Positions 42,270 through 50,288 of a DNA stretch of 64,000 bases are shown piece by piece; the first letter of the stretch is position 1, and every line of letters starts with the position of its first letter. The DNA is taken from contig OY781040.1 in NCBI GenBank assembly GCA_963676095.1, forward strand, positions 7,254,001-7,318,000, in the 5' to 3' direction. Under the pieces are notes generated by a model. That model had not been told where the DNA came from. It was given only the letters and a program-made list of their open reading frames with translations, and did no database searches. A program made the translations under genes and the position numbers. This DNA is from G963676095 sp963676095. GTDB lineage: Bacteria; Bacteroidota; Bacteroidia; Bacteroidales; Prolixibacteraceae.

Positions 42270-43124
42270 TTAATTATGCTTGTCTTTCAGGAGCGTCTCG
42301 ATCTGATCAAGCCGGTCCTGCGTTTTCTCATTCCGCTCTTTAAGCTCCCGGACTTCTTTCACCATACGTTCCTCTTTGCCCATCAACTGACTGACATCCT
42401 TATCTTTTTGAATCGCATAGAGCGTGAGTTCTTCGATCTTCTGCAACAACAATTTGTTCATTTGTGCTAAATTCACCCCGCTTTCTTCCATTTGCGCAGC
42501 ACTGGGAACGCCGGGAAGATGCTTGTTTGTTTTAATAAATGATTCTATTTCCGAAAGATCCTCGAGCCTGAAGTCATTATCAAAGACATCGTCAGCCGTC
42601 TGACCGTTCGCTGCATAGATAATATTACTGGCGGCCAAAGTACCTTTAAGATTAAGGTCTTTCACGCTTGCAAGTGTAACTTTAATTTCCTGAGCTTTGA
42701 TATTGCCGATAACCTCAAGTTTAGCCGAGGGAGCGGAAGTGCCTATCCCAACATTACCAGTATTGGAAATACGGATCCGTTCTATCCCGAATGTCGAAAA
42801 GCCCAGGAAGCCTCCATTGGTACCTCCTCCCCGGTAAAACGAGATAAACCCATTGTTCTCATCTGTGTTATATTTCAGTCCTATCCGAAATGACTCGACA
42901 TAGCCTAGCTGTGTTATCAGCGTTTTTGTATATAATTGGAAACTACTTTCATTGGCCTGGCCCAGAATTGTACCATAAGTATTATCTCCGTTTTTTACGT
43001 GAAGCTTTGCAATGGGAGAAATGGTCCCGATTCCTACATTCCCGGATGAAGGAAAGGTATTTGTTTGTCCTTGCAGCAAATGAGCAAGAAGAATAAGGAG
43101 TAAAAGAACAACTGTCGTTTTCAT
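42270..43124 (-). CDS. Secreted tail-fibre-like protein 3
   Basis: 284 aa with a signal peptide (VVLLLLILLAHLLQGQ), two GIGT segments (GNVGIGTISPIAKLHV near 30, GNVGIGTSAPSAKLEV near 128) and the shared C-terminus (HLPGVPSAAQMEESGVNLAQMN). The stretch after KTNKHLPG is nearly the same as in 58897-59925, evidence of exchange between the two arrays. Confidence 0.75.
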   Translation of the reverse strand: MKTTVVLLLLILLAHLLQGQTNTFPSSGNVGIGTISPIAKLHVKNGDNTYGTILGQANESSFQLYTKTLITQLGYVESFRIGLKYNTDENNGFISFYRGGGTNGGFLGFSTFGIERIRISNTGNVGIGTSAPSAKLEVIGNIKAQEIKVTLASVKDLNLKGTLAASNIIYAANGQTADDVFDNDFRLEDLSEIESFIKTNKHLPGVPSAAQMEESGVNLAQMNKLLLQKIEELTLYAIQKDKDVSQLMGKEERMVKEVRELKERNEKTQDRLDQIETLLKDKHN

Positions 43125-43142
43125 AATAAGATTTACAATTTA

Positions 43143-44211
43143 TTACTCATTTCCGGAAGAAGCAGCTTTTAATGTTCTAATCTCTGCTTCAAGGGCTGTT
43201 ATCCTTAAATTCTGCTTCTCAAGTCCTGCGATTTTCCTATCCTGCGCAATCATATATAGCGTTAATTCTTCTATTTTCTGCAAAAGCTTCGTGTTCAGAT
43301 CACCTAAGCCGGTCCCATTTTCTGTCATCTCGCCGGCCGGTGCTATTTCCGGAAGATGCTTTTGGTCTTTTACAAACTTTTCCAATTCAGTTAATGGCAT
43401 CAGGTGATAATCCTCCTCAAATACGAAATCAGCACCATTCATATCTACTTTAATCTCATTAGCCCGGATCGTTCCAACCACGTCTAGTTTATATGCAGGA
43501 GTACTAGTTCCAATGCCGACAAGACCAGAAGATGAAATTCTCATCCTCTCGTGTAAATCTGTTATTTGGGGATCGTCAGTATTCCCCATCCCAACCGGAA
43601 TAAAAAACTAACGCTTTTCTTCCATCGACTTTATCTCCTACTCCTCTCAGCGCAACTCCATTATTCGGCTTATATCCTCCCGTTAAAAGCAAATAGGGTG
43701 TATTGGTATTGTTATCACCGGTTAATGCATGCAGTCTTAACCCTGCATCTGTATTCACAGCATTTATTTGTATCTTTTTCTCCGGACTATCTGTACCGAT
43801 ACCTATAAATCCAGAAGATGAAATCCTCATCCTCTCGCGCAAATCTGTTATCTGAGGATCATCAGTATCCTCATCCCAACCGGAATAAAAAACTAACGCT
43901 TTTCTTCCATAGACTTTATCTCCTACTCCTCTCAGCGCAACTCCATTATTCGGCTTATATCCTCCCGTTAAAAGCAAATAGGGTGTATTGGTATTGTTAT
44001 TACTTGTTAATGCATGCAGTCTTAACCCTGCATCTGTATTCACAGCATTTATTTGTATCTTTTTCTCAGGACTATCTGTACCTATACCTATATTGGAATT
44101 GGTATTACTATTACCTATTCCGCCTTCACCATTTGGCAAATAAAGTATTTGCGCATTCGTTATCAATGTAAAACTCATTAAAAACAAGCAAATTAGAATC
44201 TGTTTTTTCAT
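43143..44211 (-). pseudogene. Tail-fibre-like protein 4, frameshifted, with internal duplication
   Basis: The first frame (44211-43576) has the signal peptide and two copies of a ~90-residue unit (GIGTDSPEKKIQI...KALVFYSGWD); it stops at FYSGWDGEY. The second frame (43589-43143) continues with TDDPQITDLHERM and the usual C-terminus (HLPEIAPAGEM...EELTLYMIAQ). In the first unit the DNA reads GATGAGGATACT, in the second GATGGGGAATACT, one base longer at a G/A run. This is a +1 frameshift: a mutation, phase variation, or a sequencing error. Confidence 0.8.
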
Positions 44212-44662
44212 ATTCTGACAATTGGTTTGATATCAATGCATAATATTTCAGCAATGCTCCATAATATTTTCGTTGGCTGCGGACAAGTATAAGTGCTGTC
44301 AGCATAAAATTATTTTCTGCAATATGTTTGTGTTGTTCTTTGAGAACAGGCATCGTTCAGATCGATACCAGCAATGACTTTTTATTTGAAATTTCTGAAT
44401 TTTACAGGAGCAAACGAACAATAAGGACATGTTGAAAAACACAAAAAAGTTATCAACAAAATTTTTATCCATTATGCAATATCACCGGATAGGCAGCCCA
44501 TGTCCCCACAATATCATTTCAAGATAATATTCTGCATCCTCATCAAATTGTTCGATTATTTATGAACAGTCAGGAATAGCATTGCTGTTGATAAATTTAT
44601 CATTGTCAAAATCCCAAGAAAAAATAAGCTAGCTCTTAACTGTTGCAGGAATTATTATCTAT
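44212..44662. repeat. Upstream noncoding block of fibre array 1 (shared with array 2)
   Basis: No gene. Much of 44250-44662 matches the block upstream of array 2, which there continues at 60960-61032 and 62725-63067 around an IS66-type element. In turn the IS4-type element sits inside this copy. Conservation beyond the genes suggests a shared promoter/leader for both arrays. Confidence 0.75.
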
Positions 44663-46118
44663 CATAGCTGTCCGGAATTCTTAATTAGGAAAAAAGCTCA
44701 AAAATTCAAAATTTTAAGGCGACAAAACACTTAAAAAAGAATTATGAGCTTTCCGATGCATAAAAATACAAAAAAGTCTGACATGCCATTGTTCGGACAG
44801 TTAATTGATTTGATTCCCCGTCACATTCTGATAACAAGTATCGACAAATATCAAACGGATAAATATTGTAGCAATTACAAAACCTACGACCAACTTGTAG
44901 CATTAATGTTCGGACAGCTGAATAAATGCACGAGCCACCGCGAGATTTGTATCGGGTTAGGCGGTGACGAAAAATTTCTCAGGGACATTGGGTTGAGCCA
45001 AAGCCCGGCACGTTCCACCATGAGCGAAGGCAATGCCAAACGCAACTATGAAGTATTCTGCGAGATATACCACAAGCTGGTGGAACATTACCGAAATGTT
45101 TTTAGTAAACGCCCCGGGTATAAAGAGATAAAGGAAATTGAAGGGAAAAACATCAAATTGGTCGATGCCACCATAATGAGCGTTTGCCTTAGCCTCTTCG
45201 AATGGGCCTCATACCGGACAGCTAAAGGAGGCATAAAGGCACATGTGAGCCTTGACGAGAAAACAATGTTGCCTGAGATTATAAACATTACCGAAGCCAA
45301 ACTAAGCGACAGGCGTGGGGTTGACGGATTCCGTTACCCCAAAGACACCATTGTTGTTGACGACCGGGGATATTTTGATTTTTCCCTGTTCAAACAAAGG
45401 GTCGACGACCAAAACATCTTTATCACACGGATGAAATCAAATACGGTGTACCAGGAAATAGAAGAACTTGACCTGGCGGACGACCGTGATTTTGAAATTC
45501 TCAAAGACGAGACTATAAAATTAAGCAGTGTTGCTGCCGTCGAAGCAGGGATGGACGATATAACACTAAGGCGTGTTGCCATTTATTTTGAAGAAACCGA
45601 CCGTAAGACAAAAACAAAAAAACACAAGGTAATAGCACTGGTAACAAATAACCTTGATTGGGATGCTTCCGTCATTGCGGAACTGTATAAAAGAAGGTGG
45701 TATATCGAAACATTTTTCAAGCTGATGAAACAAAACCTCCAGATAAAGAACTTCCTTGGAACCAGTGAGAATGCCTGCAAATCGCAAATCTATGTTGCAC
45801 TGATCTGCTATTTTCTGCTCGAACTGGTAAGACGGACCGCAACAAAGGCCACGCACCGCTTTGGGCATTTTATAACGCTGATAAGGGTCTGCCTCATAAA
45901 ATATGAGGTGATGGAATATATCGTCAATGATATCCGTACGGTCGTGAAAAAAGTGAATGATTACAAAAAACGGCAGGACGACAAACAGATGGCGCTAAAT
46001 TTAAAGACCGGCTAAAATAGTTTTGCCTGTTTTTCTGAAATTTAAAAAAATAAACACTTGATCTCAACTTAGTTATGAAATAAAAATCATTTTTTTCATA
46101 AAATCCCGGACACTTATG
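44663..46118 (+). mobile_element. IS4-family insertion sequence (1456 bp)
   Basis: Ends CATAGCTGTCCGG and CCGGACACTTATG form imperfect inverted repeats. The 9-bp target duplication ATTATCTAT is at 44654-44662 and 46119-46127. The uninterrupted site is present at the second locus near 63066-63074, which fixes both boundaries. Confidence 0.93.
44744..46015 (+). CDS. IS4-family transposase
   Basis: 423 aa. N-terminal DUF4372-like domain (KTYDQLVALMFGQL), DDE core with Asp in VDATIMSVC, Asp in VVDDRGYFD and the C-terminal YREK-type motif YKRRWYIETFFKLMKQNLQIK near residue 325. Complete and probably active. The end (~390-423) is basic. Confidence 0.95.
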   Translation: MSFPMHKNTKKSDMPLFGQLIDLIPRHILITSIDKYQTDKYCSNYKTYDQLVALMFGQLNKCTSHREICIGLGGDEKFLRDIGLSQSPARSTMSEGNAKRNYEVFCEIYHKLVEHYRNVFSKRPGYKEIKEIEGKNIKLVDATIMSVCLSLFEWASYRTAKGGIKAHVSLDEKTMLPEIINITEAKLSDRRGVDGFRYPKDTIVVDDRGYFDFSLFKQRVDDQNIFITRMKSNTVYQEIEELDLADDRDFEILKDETIKLSSVAAVEAGMDDITLRRVAIYFEETDRKTKTKKHKVIALVTNNLDWDASVIAELYKRRWYIETFFKLMKQNLQIKNFLGTSENACKSQIYVALICYFLLELVRRTATKATHRFGHFITLIRVCLIKYEVMEYIVNDIRTVVKKVNDYKKRQDDKQMALNLKTG

Positions 46119-46179
46119 ATTATCTATAAGAGTTTTAGCAGTTTTAAATGATTTTGTTGTCTTAAAACTGGGGGTAACT

Positions 46180-46326
46180 ATAGAAACCGCCACCCCTGCT
46201 TTTGACAGGAAAACCGTGAACCGCATTAAAGATATCCAGTTTCTGAAAGACGAAGACCGCAGGCATGTTTATGCCCTACTCGATGCCTTCCTGGAAAGGA
46301 CTAAAATACAGAGTATCATACATTAA
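46180..46326 (+). pseudogene. C-terminal remnant of an XRE regulator, module D
   Basis: The frame reads DRKTVNRIKDIQFLKDEDRRHVYALLDAFL and stops at 46324-46326. This matches the tail of the XRE proteins (LKRLNEIEKM..DKGHILSVIDGF). The helix-turn-helix is gone; the shared fibre-array block ends abruptly just before, at 46179. It is convergent with the immunity gene of module D as in the other modules. Confidence 0.65.
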
Positions 46327-46354
46327 AAAAGCCCGGCATTGACCGGGCTTTTTT
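46325..46354. terminator. Bidirectional terminator, module D
   Basis: AAAAAAGCCCGG / CCGGGCTTTTTT, loop CATTGA; a perfect 12-bp stem. Confidence 0.9.
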
Positions 46355-46358
46355 AATG

Positions 46359-46748
46359 TTATTCAGTTTTAGAATCAACAGGTGAGAAAAAATAATTATC
46401 TCCCCAATGGTCTCCTTGCCAGTTATCTTTATATCCTAACTCCTTGCCATTTTTTAAAAGCATCTTAAATGTACTTTCCCCTGCTCGATGGCGTGAGTCT
46501 TCTTTAAACTCATGGTCAAACTCTCCCTTTTCTTGGTGCATAATAATGGTGTCTCCATTTGTAGAATAGGTGCCATAATAATGCTCTCCAGTCTCTGCAC
46601 TATATTGCGTATAGTTTTGTTCAGTAAATTTAATTTCATCTAATCTCCCGTTGCCATAATCATATTGCCAAGTAGTACCTTCCATTGATATTTGGCTATT
46701 GCACGAAAGCAGAGAGAATAACGATATTAGGAAGAAAATATATTTCAT
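46359..46748 (-). CDS. Lipoprotein immunity candidate for Rhs tip D
   Basis: 129 aa with lipoprotein signal (IFFLISLFSLLSC, Cys ~16). The rest is a small beta-rich protein (WQYDYGNGRLDEIKF, YYGTYSTNGDTIIM). It begins 1 bp before the stop region of tip D, so the two are coupled. Envelope location suggests tip D acts outside the cytoplasm. Confidence 0.72.
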   Translation of the reverse strand: MKYIFFLISLFSLLSCNSQISMEGTTWQYDYGNGRLDEIKFTEQNYTQYSAETGEHYYGTYSTNGDTIIMHQEKGEFDHEFKEDSRHRAGESTFKMLLKNGKELGYKDNWQGDHWGDNYFFSPVDSKTE

Positions 46749-46749
46749 G

Positions 46750-47655
46750 TCATTTTTTATTTGGATTAGCTCTTAGATAATATTTACCCTTAAATCCAAC
46801 AGCATTTTTAATGAATGCTCTGTATTTAGGTAAGCTTCCTGGACCACAACCACCTGTCTGGCATCCCTCTGATATTTGAACTCTTTTCCCATTTCTAAAC
46901 ATATTCGTAGATAATGATTCTCTTGCCCAGTTTCCCTTATGGAAAAGAACTTCATCCATCACATGTTCAGAAGTTGGTTTCAATGACCCATCTGCATTGT
47001 AATTATCAGGATTATTGGGATTTCCGCTAACTGTCGGGACATCTCCACCACCCTCTATCAGGATTGCACCATCTCCTTTGTAAGTTGTATACTCTGCATC
47101 ATACAATCCTTCTGCTAATGTCCCAAATTGTTCTATATCGGCAGGTACTGTATTCCCATTAATAGTTGCAGAAGCCCCTTCTGTGTTTGACTCAAGATAA
47201 AGGCTAAATGTAGCTGTATTTATTTCCTCATTTCCATCCTTGTCCCTATTATGGGTACCAACTAATACATTTTTGCCTAAACTTTGGTACGTCTGGTTAT
47301 CAATTTTTAATTCTCCTTCTTGGTCTTTCCAGGTAATTGTTCCGTTAATATCGTACCAATCTTCACCGTTAGGGTCAATAAACAGTATCGGATTATTTGC
47401 CACATAATGGTAAGGTGATAAAGAAATATTGTGTTCGTTCTCGGAAAGTGGGTCAACAGTGTGAAAACGTGCAAGTTCCGGGTCGTAGTAGCGAGAACCA
47501 TAATCGTAATTTTCAAAGAACTCGTCCTGTAACTCTTTGCCGTTATAAAGATATTTATTTTTATCCAGATTATTGTCCGTAAAAAGGCTCCCGAACGGGT
47601 AATATTCCGTTACCTGTTCGACCGCCGGCGTTGAGCCGCTGTAACTGACCACCAT
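46750..47655 (-). CDS. Orphan Rhs tip D with residual core
   Basis: The ATG at 47655 lies inside the core (MVVSYSG); homology to the full core starts at about 47692. ENYDYGSRYYDPELARF leads into a tip with EDWYDING, an internal HKGNWARESLS and the Cys/Gly-rich SEGCQTGGCGPG. The H-x-GN ... GC pattern is reminiscent of DUF5675/L,D-transpeptidase-like tips, but I would not assign it firmly. No signal peptide. Immunity: 46359-46748. Confidence 0.75.
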   Translation of the reverse strand: MVVSYSGSTPAVEQVTEYYPFGSLFTDNNLDKNKYLYNGKELQDEFFENYDYGSRYYDPELARFHTVDPLSENEHNISLSPYHYVANNPILFIDPNGEDWYDINGTITWKDQEGELKIDNQTYQSLGKNVLVGTHNRDKDGNEEINTATFSLYLESNTEGASATINGNTVPADIEQFGTLAEGLYDAEYTTYKGDGAILIEGGGDVPTVSGNPNNPDNYNADGSLKPTSEHVMDEVLFHKGNWARESLSTNMFRNGKRVQISEGCQTGGCGPGSLPKYRAFIKNAVGFKGKYYLRANPNKK

Positions 47656-47696
47656 CCGCGTGTTACCAAGGTGGTCTTTCAGGTAGTAGTGGGATC

Positions 47697-48040
47697 ATGT
47701 CAACTTTTGGTAAAAAGCTCGGAAAATACAGGGAAGCCAAAGGGCTTTCACAAAAGGAACTGGCAAAGCTCCTTAGCACTTCGTATTCTGTAATCGGTAA
47801 ATATGAGCGGGTGAGATGCTGCGAAGCATTGAAGCGGCTAAAAAAATAGCAAAGCTGGTTGGGACAACCGTAGGTTATTTATTGGGGGAAACTGACGAGG
47901 AAAATATTCTGAAAGCCCCCGAGATGCTTAAACGCCTTAACGAGATTGAAAAAATGGAAGAGGACGACAAAGGGCACATCCTCTCTGTGATTGACGGGTT
48001 TATTAAGTCCATTAAGATTAAAAATATTGCTGCATTGTAA
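47697..48040 (+). pseudogene. XRE regulator, module E, frameshifted
   Basis: Starts at ATG 47697, reads like the intact XRE genes to IGKYER, then one base is missing (GCGGGTGAGATGC versus GCGGGATGAGATGC) and the tail continues in another frame to stop at 48040. The ATG is fused directly to antisense Rhs core (GTAGTAGTGGGATC) and so has lost its own promoter. Same deletion and fusion as at 49425. Confidence 0.85.
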
Positions 48041-48070
48041 AAAGAAAGCCCGGCAGTGCCGGGCTTCTTT
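48041..48070. terminator. Bidirectional terminator, module E
   Basis: AAAGAAAGCCCGGCA / TGCCGGGCTTCTTT stem, directly after the XRE stop. Confidence 0.85.
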
Positions 48071-48079
48071 GCTTTAATT

Positions 48080-48490
48080 TCATTCAGTTTTAAACAATAC
48101 CTTATGTACCTTTAAAACCATTTCTTTATCCATAAATCCTTTCTGGCTATATGTTGCAGCAACAGGCGTATCTTCTTTTAATTTTGAGATAGAGCTCAGC
48201 ATAATTTCTATATGTTCTCTTTCTTCATCTTTCAAATCCTTTTCCCCATAATGCATCTTTATAAAGTTTTTTATAGTAAACTCTTTAACTTCTTTTACCC
48301 ACCCGTACTGCGATTTTGTTTTTAAATCTATGATACTCACAAAATTGTGACTCACATAATCCTTTTGTGGAACTCTTTCTTTAGGAATAATGGTTAATAC
48401 CTCTCCCTCTTTGACATTACACTTATTTTCAGGGCTATATCTGGATACAATTACTTTATTGAACATCTTTTCTAATTTTTCTTCTGCCAT
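48080..48490 (-). CDS. Cytoplasmic immunity candidate for HNH tip E
   Basis: 136 aa with no signal peptide or membrane segment; overlaps the tip E stop by 19 bp. Family not recognised. A cytoplasmic protein is what one would expect as immunity to a nuclease, in contrast to the lipoprotein immunities of the other modules. Confidence 0.72.
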   Translation of the reverse strand: MAEEKLEKMFNKVIVSRYSPENKCNVKEGEVLTIIPKERVPQKDYVSHNFVSIIDLKTKSQYGWVKEVKEFTIKNFIKMHYGEKDLKDEEREHIEIMLSSISKLKEDTPVAATYSQKGFMDKEMVLKVHKVLFKTE

Positions 48491-49383
48491 GGTCTGTAAA
48501 ATTTATGTCTAACCCTATGGTCTATTGTTGTTTTTAGTTTCATATTTGCAGGCAAATCATCGCCACCTGCTGAAAGTGCCTTAATATGGTCGACCTGGTA
48601 GCCAGGAGGAACTTTTCCTCTTTTTAGCCATGGAGTCATCCACTTTGGAGCCTTGCCACTCTTAAAAAGTTCTTTTAAATATTTTGCCTTTTGTGCGGCA
48701 GACCTATATGTACTTGCTTTAACTTTCCCTGGGGTTGGTGCCGTACCTGTGATAGGAGCAAGTCCTGTCGGATTTCCCTCAAAATCATAATGAACTCCAT
48801 CTATATTTCCTCCTGTCCAAAGATATTCTATCAATCCATTAGAACCTCTAAAATCTTTTGTACCATAGAATGCGGATAGAGGTAATGTTTCTGGCATGTC
48901 AGCAGAGACTGTTTGTTCTCCCAAAGTTGAAGCAAAAGCCCCGCCTTCTCCGTCATTCTTTTGAGATGCATCTTCTAAAGCAGCATAGAGATTATCCATG
49001 TTACTTTCGCCGCTTTTTATATGGGTCAAGGCAGAATAATATGTGTAAATATCATCACCTGTGACGACATAGCTACTGTCAGTCTTAGTGACTTTCATTC
49101 CATTAGGGTCTATAAAACTGATAGGATTATTGAGAGTATAATTATATGGAGACCAGCTATCATAGCTTTCCGCCATCGGGTCTATCACGTGCCACCGTCC
49201 TAATTCCGCGTCGTAGAACCTAGCGCCGTAATCATAATTTTCAAAGAACTCGTCCTGTAACTCTTTGCCGTTATAAAGATATTTATTTTTATCCTGATTA
49301 TTGTCCGAAAAAAGGCTCCCGAACGGGTAATATTCCGTTACCTGTTCGACCGCCGGCGCCGAACCGCTGTAACTGACCACCAT
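48472..49383 (-). CDS. Orphan Rhs tip E, HNH-type nuclease, with residual core
   Basis: The core piece from about 49420 (MVVSYSGSAPAVEQ ... ENYDYGARFYDAELGRW) is followed by a linker and a C-terminal HNH/endonuclease VII-like domain: PPGYQVDHIKALSAGGDD, then NMKLKTTIDHRVRHKF at the very end (~255-300). DNA is the probable target. No signal peptide, so silent unless recombined onto the full core. Confidence 0.82.
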   Translation of the reverse strand: MVVSYSGSAPAVEQVTEYYPFGSLFSDNNQDKNKYLYNGKELQDEFFENYDYGARFYDAELGRWHVIDPMAESYDSWSPYNYTLNNPISFIDPNGMKVTKTDSSYVVTGDDIYTYYSALTHIKSGESNMDNLYAALEDASQKNDGEGGAFASTLGEQTVSADMPETLPLSAFYGTKDFRGSNGLIEYLWTGGNIDGVHYDFEGNPTGLAPITGTAPTPGKVKASTYRSAAQKAKYLKELFKSGKAPKWMTPWLKRGKVPPGYQVDHIKALSAGGDDLPANMKLKTTIDHRVRHKFYRPWQKKN

Positions 49384-49424
49384 CCGCGTGTTACCAAGGT
49401 GGTCTTTCAGGTAGTAGTGGGATC

Positions 49425-49760
49425 ATGTCAATTTTTGGTAAAAAGCTCAGGGAATGCAGGGAAGCAAAAGGGCTTTCGCAAAAGGAACTGGCCAGGCTCC
49501 TTAGCACTTTTTATTCTGCAATCGGTAAATATGAGCGGGTGAGATGCTGCCAAGTATCGGGGCTGCCCAGAAGATAGCAAAGCTGGGGGGGACAACCGTA
49601 GGTTATTTATTGGGGGAAACTGACGAGGAAAATATTCTGAAAGACCCCGAGATGCTTAAACGCCTTAACAAGATTGAAAAAATGGAAGATACAGACAAAG
49701 GGCATATCCTCTCTGTGATTGACGGGTTTATAAAATCGATAAAGATTAAAAATATTATGC
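49425..49760 (+). pseudogene. XRE regulator, module F, frameshifted
   Basis: ATG at 49425 (MSIFGKKLRECREAKG). It has the same one-base loss after TATGAGCGGG as 47697-48040, further substitutions (KLGGTTVGYLLG) and a second frame change near the end (AATATTATGCTCTATAA versus AATATTGCTGCACTATAA). Fused to antisense Rhs core at the same junction. Non-functional. Confidence 0.85.
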
Positions 49761-49768
49761 TCTATAAA

Positions 49769-49802
49769 GCAAGAAGCCCGGCAAATAGACGGGCTTTCTT
49801 GC
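49769..49802. terminator. Bidirectional terminator, module F
   Basis: GCAAGAAGCCCG / CGGGCTTTCTTGC stem with a nine-base loop; between XRE pseudogene and immunity gene. Confidence 0.8.
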
Positions 49803-50287
49803 TATCTCGATATAATCAAGTATCCTGTTTCATCATCAATACGTGAAGGTATCTCCCAATCAAAAAGTTGATTGATTATCGCTGTTCGCTCTTCATCACT
49901 AATACCGTCCTTCAAAACTCGTCCTTCAAAGTAGACCTTTATAAATTCATCTTCTCCTTTTTCGGCATTCTTTGTAACTGATGCAACGGATGGAACTTTA
50001 TTAAAATTCCATTTGACAAGATTGATATTTGGGACATCCAAGTATCCGTTGCTTTTTAGCGTATTAATGATTAAATTCTTGTATGCTAATTTATCAAGTT
50101 GCTTAGTTTGTTCAAAGTAATAATATAAGTCGTCATTTTCGATAATCACACGACCTCTATATGCAGATGATTCAAGGTCAATCGCAATAAAATAACTGTA
50201 TCTGTCAAAATTGCTAACTACTTTGTCTAAAAACATAACTTCTTCCTGTGTACACGAAAATAGTACTATCAATAATAGTAATTTCAT
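49802..50287 (-). CDS. Lipoprotein immunity candidate for live Rhs tip F
   Basis: Start chosen at ATG 50287 (MKLLLLIVLFSC), giving a proper lipoprotein signal with Cys at residue 12; the upstream in-frame ATG would mask it. It starts next to the stop of the Rhs gene. Body unrecognised. Envelope location suggests that the tip of 50289-53687 acts in the periplasm or at the surface. Confidence 0.75.
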   Translation of the reverse strand: MKLLLLIVLFSCTQEEVMFLDKVVSNFDRYSYFIAIDLESSAYRGRVIIENDDLYYYFEQTKQLDKLAYKNLIINTLKSNGYLDVPNINLVKWNFNKVPSVASVTKNAEKGEDEFIKVYFEGRVLKDGISDEERTAIINQLFDWEIPSRIDDETGYLIISR

Positions 50288-50288
50288 G

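Noticed and set aside
40029..44211. Prophage tail region
   Set aside because: Each protein has a signal peptide and no other phage structural gene is near, so cell-surface fibres are likelier than phage tails.
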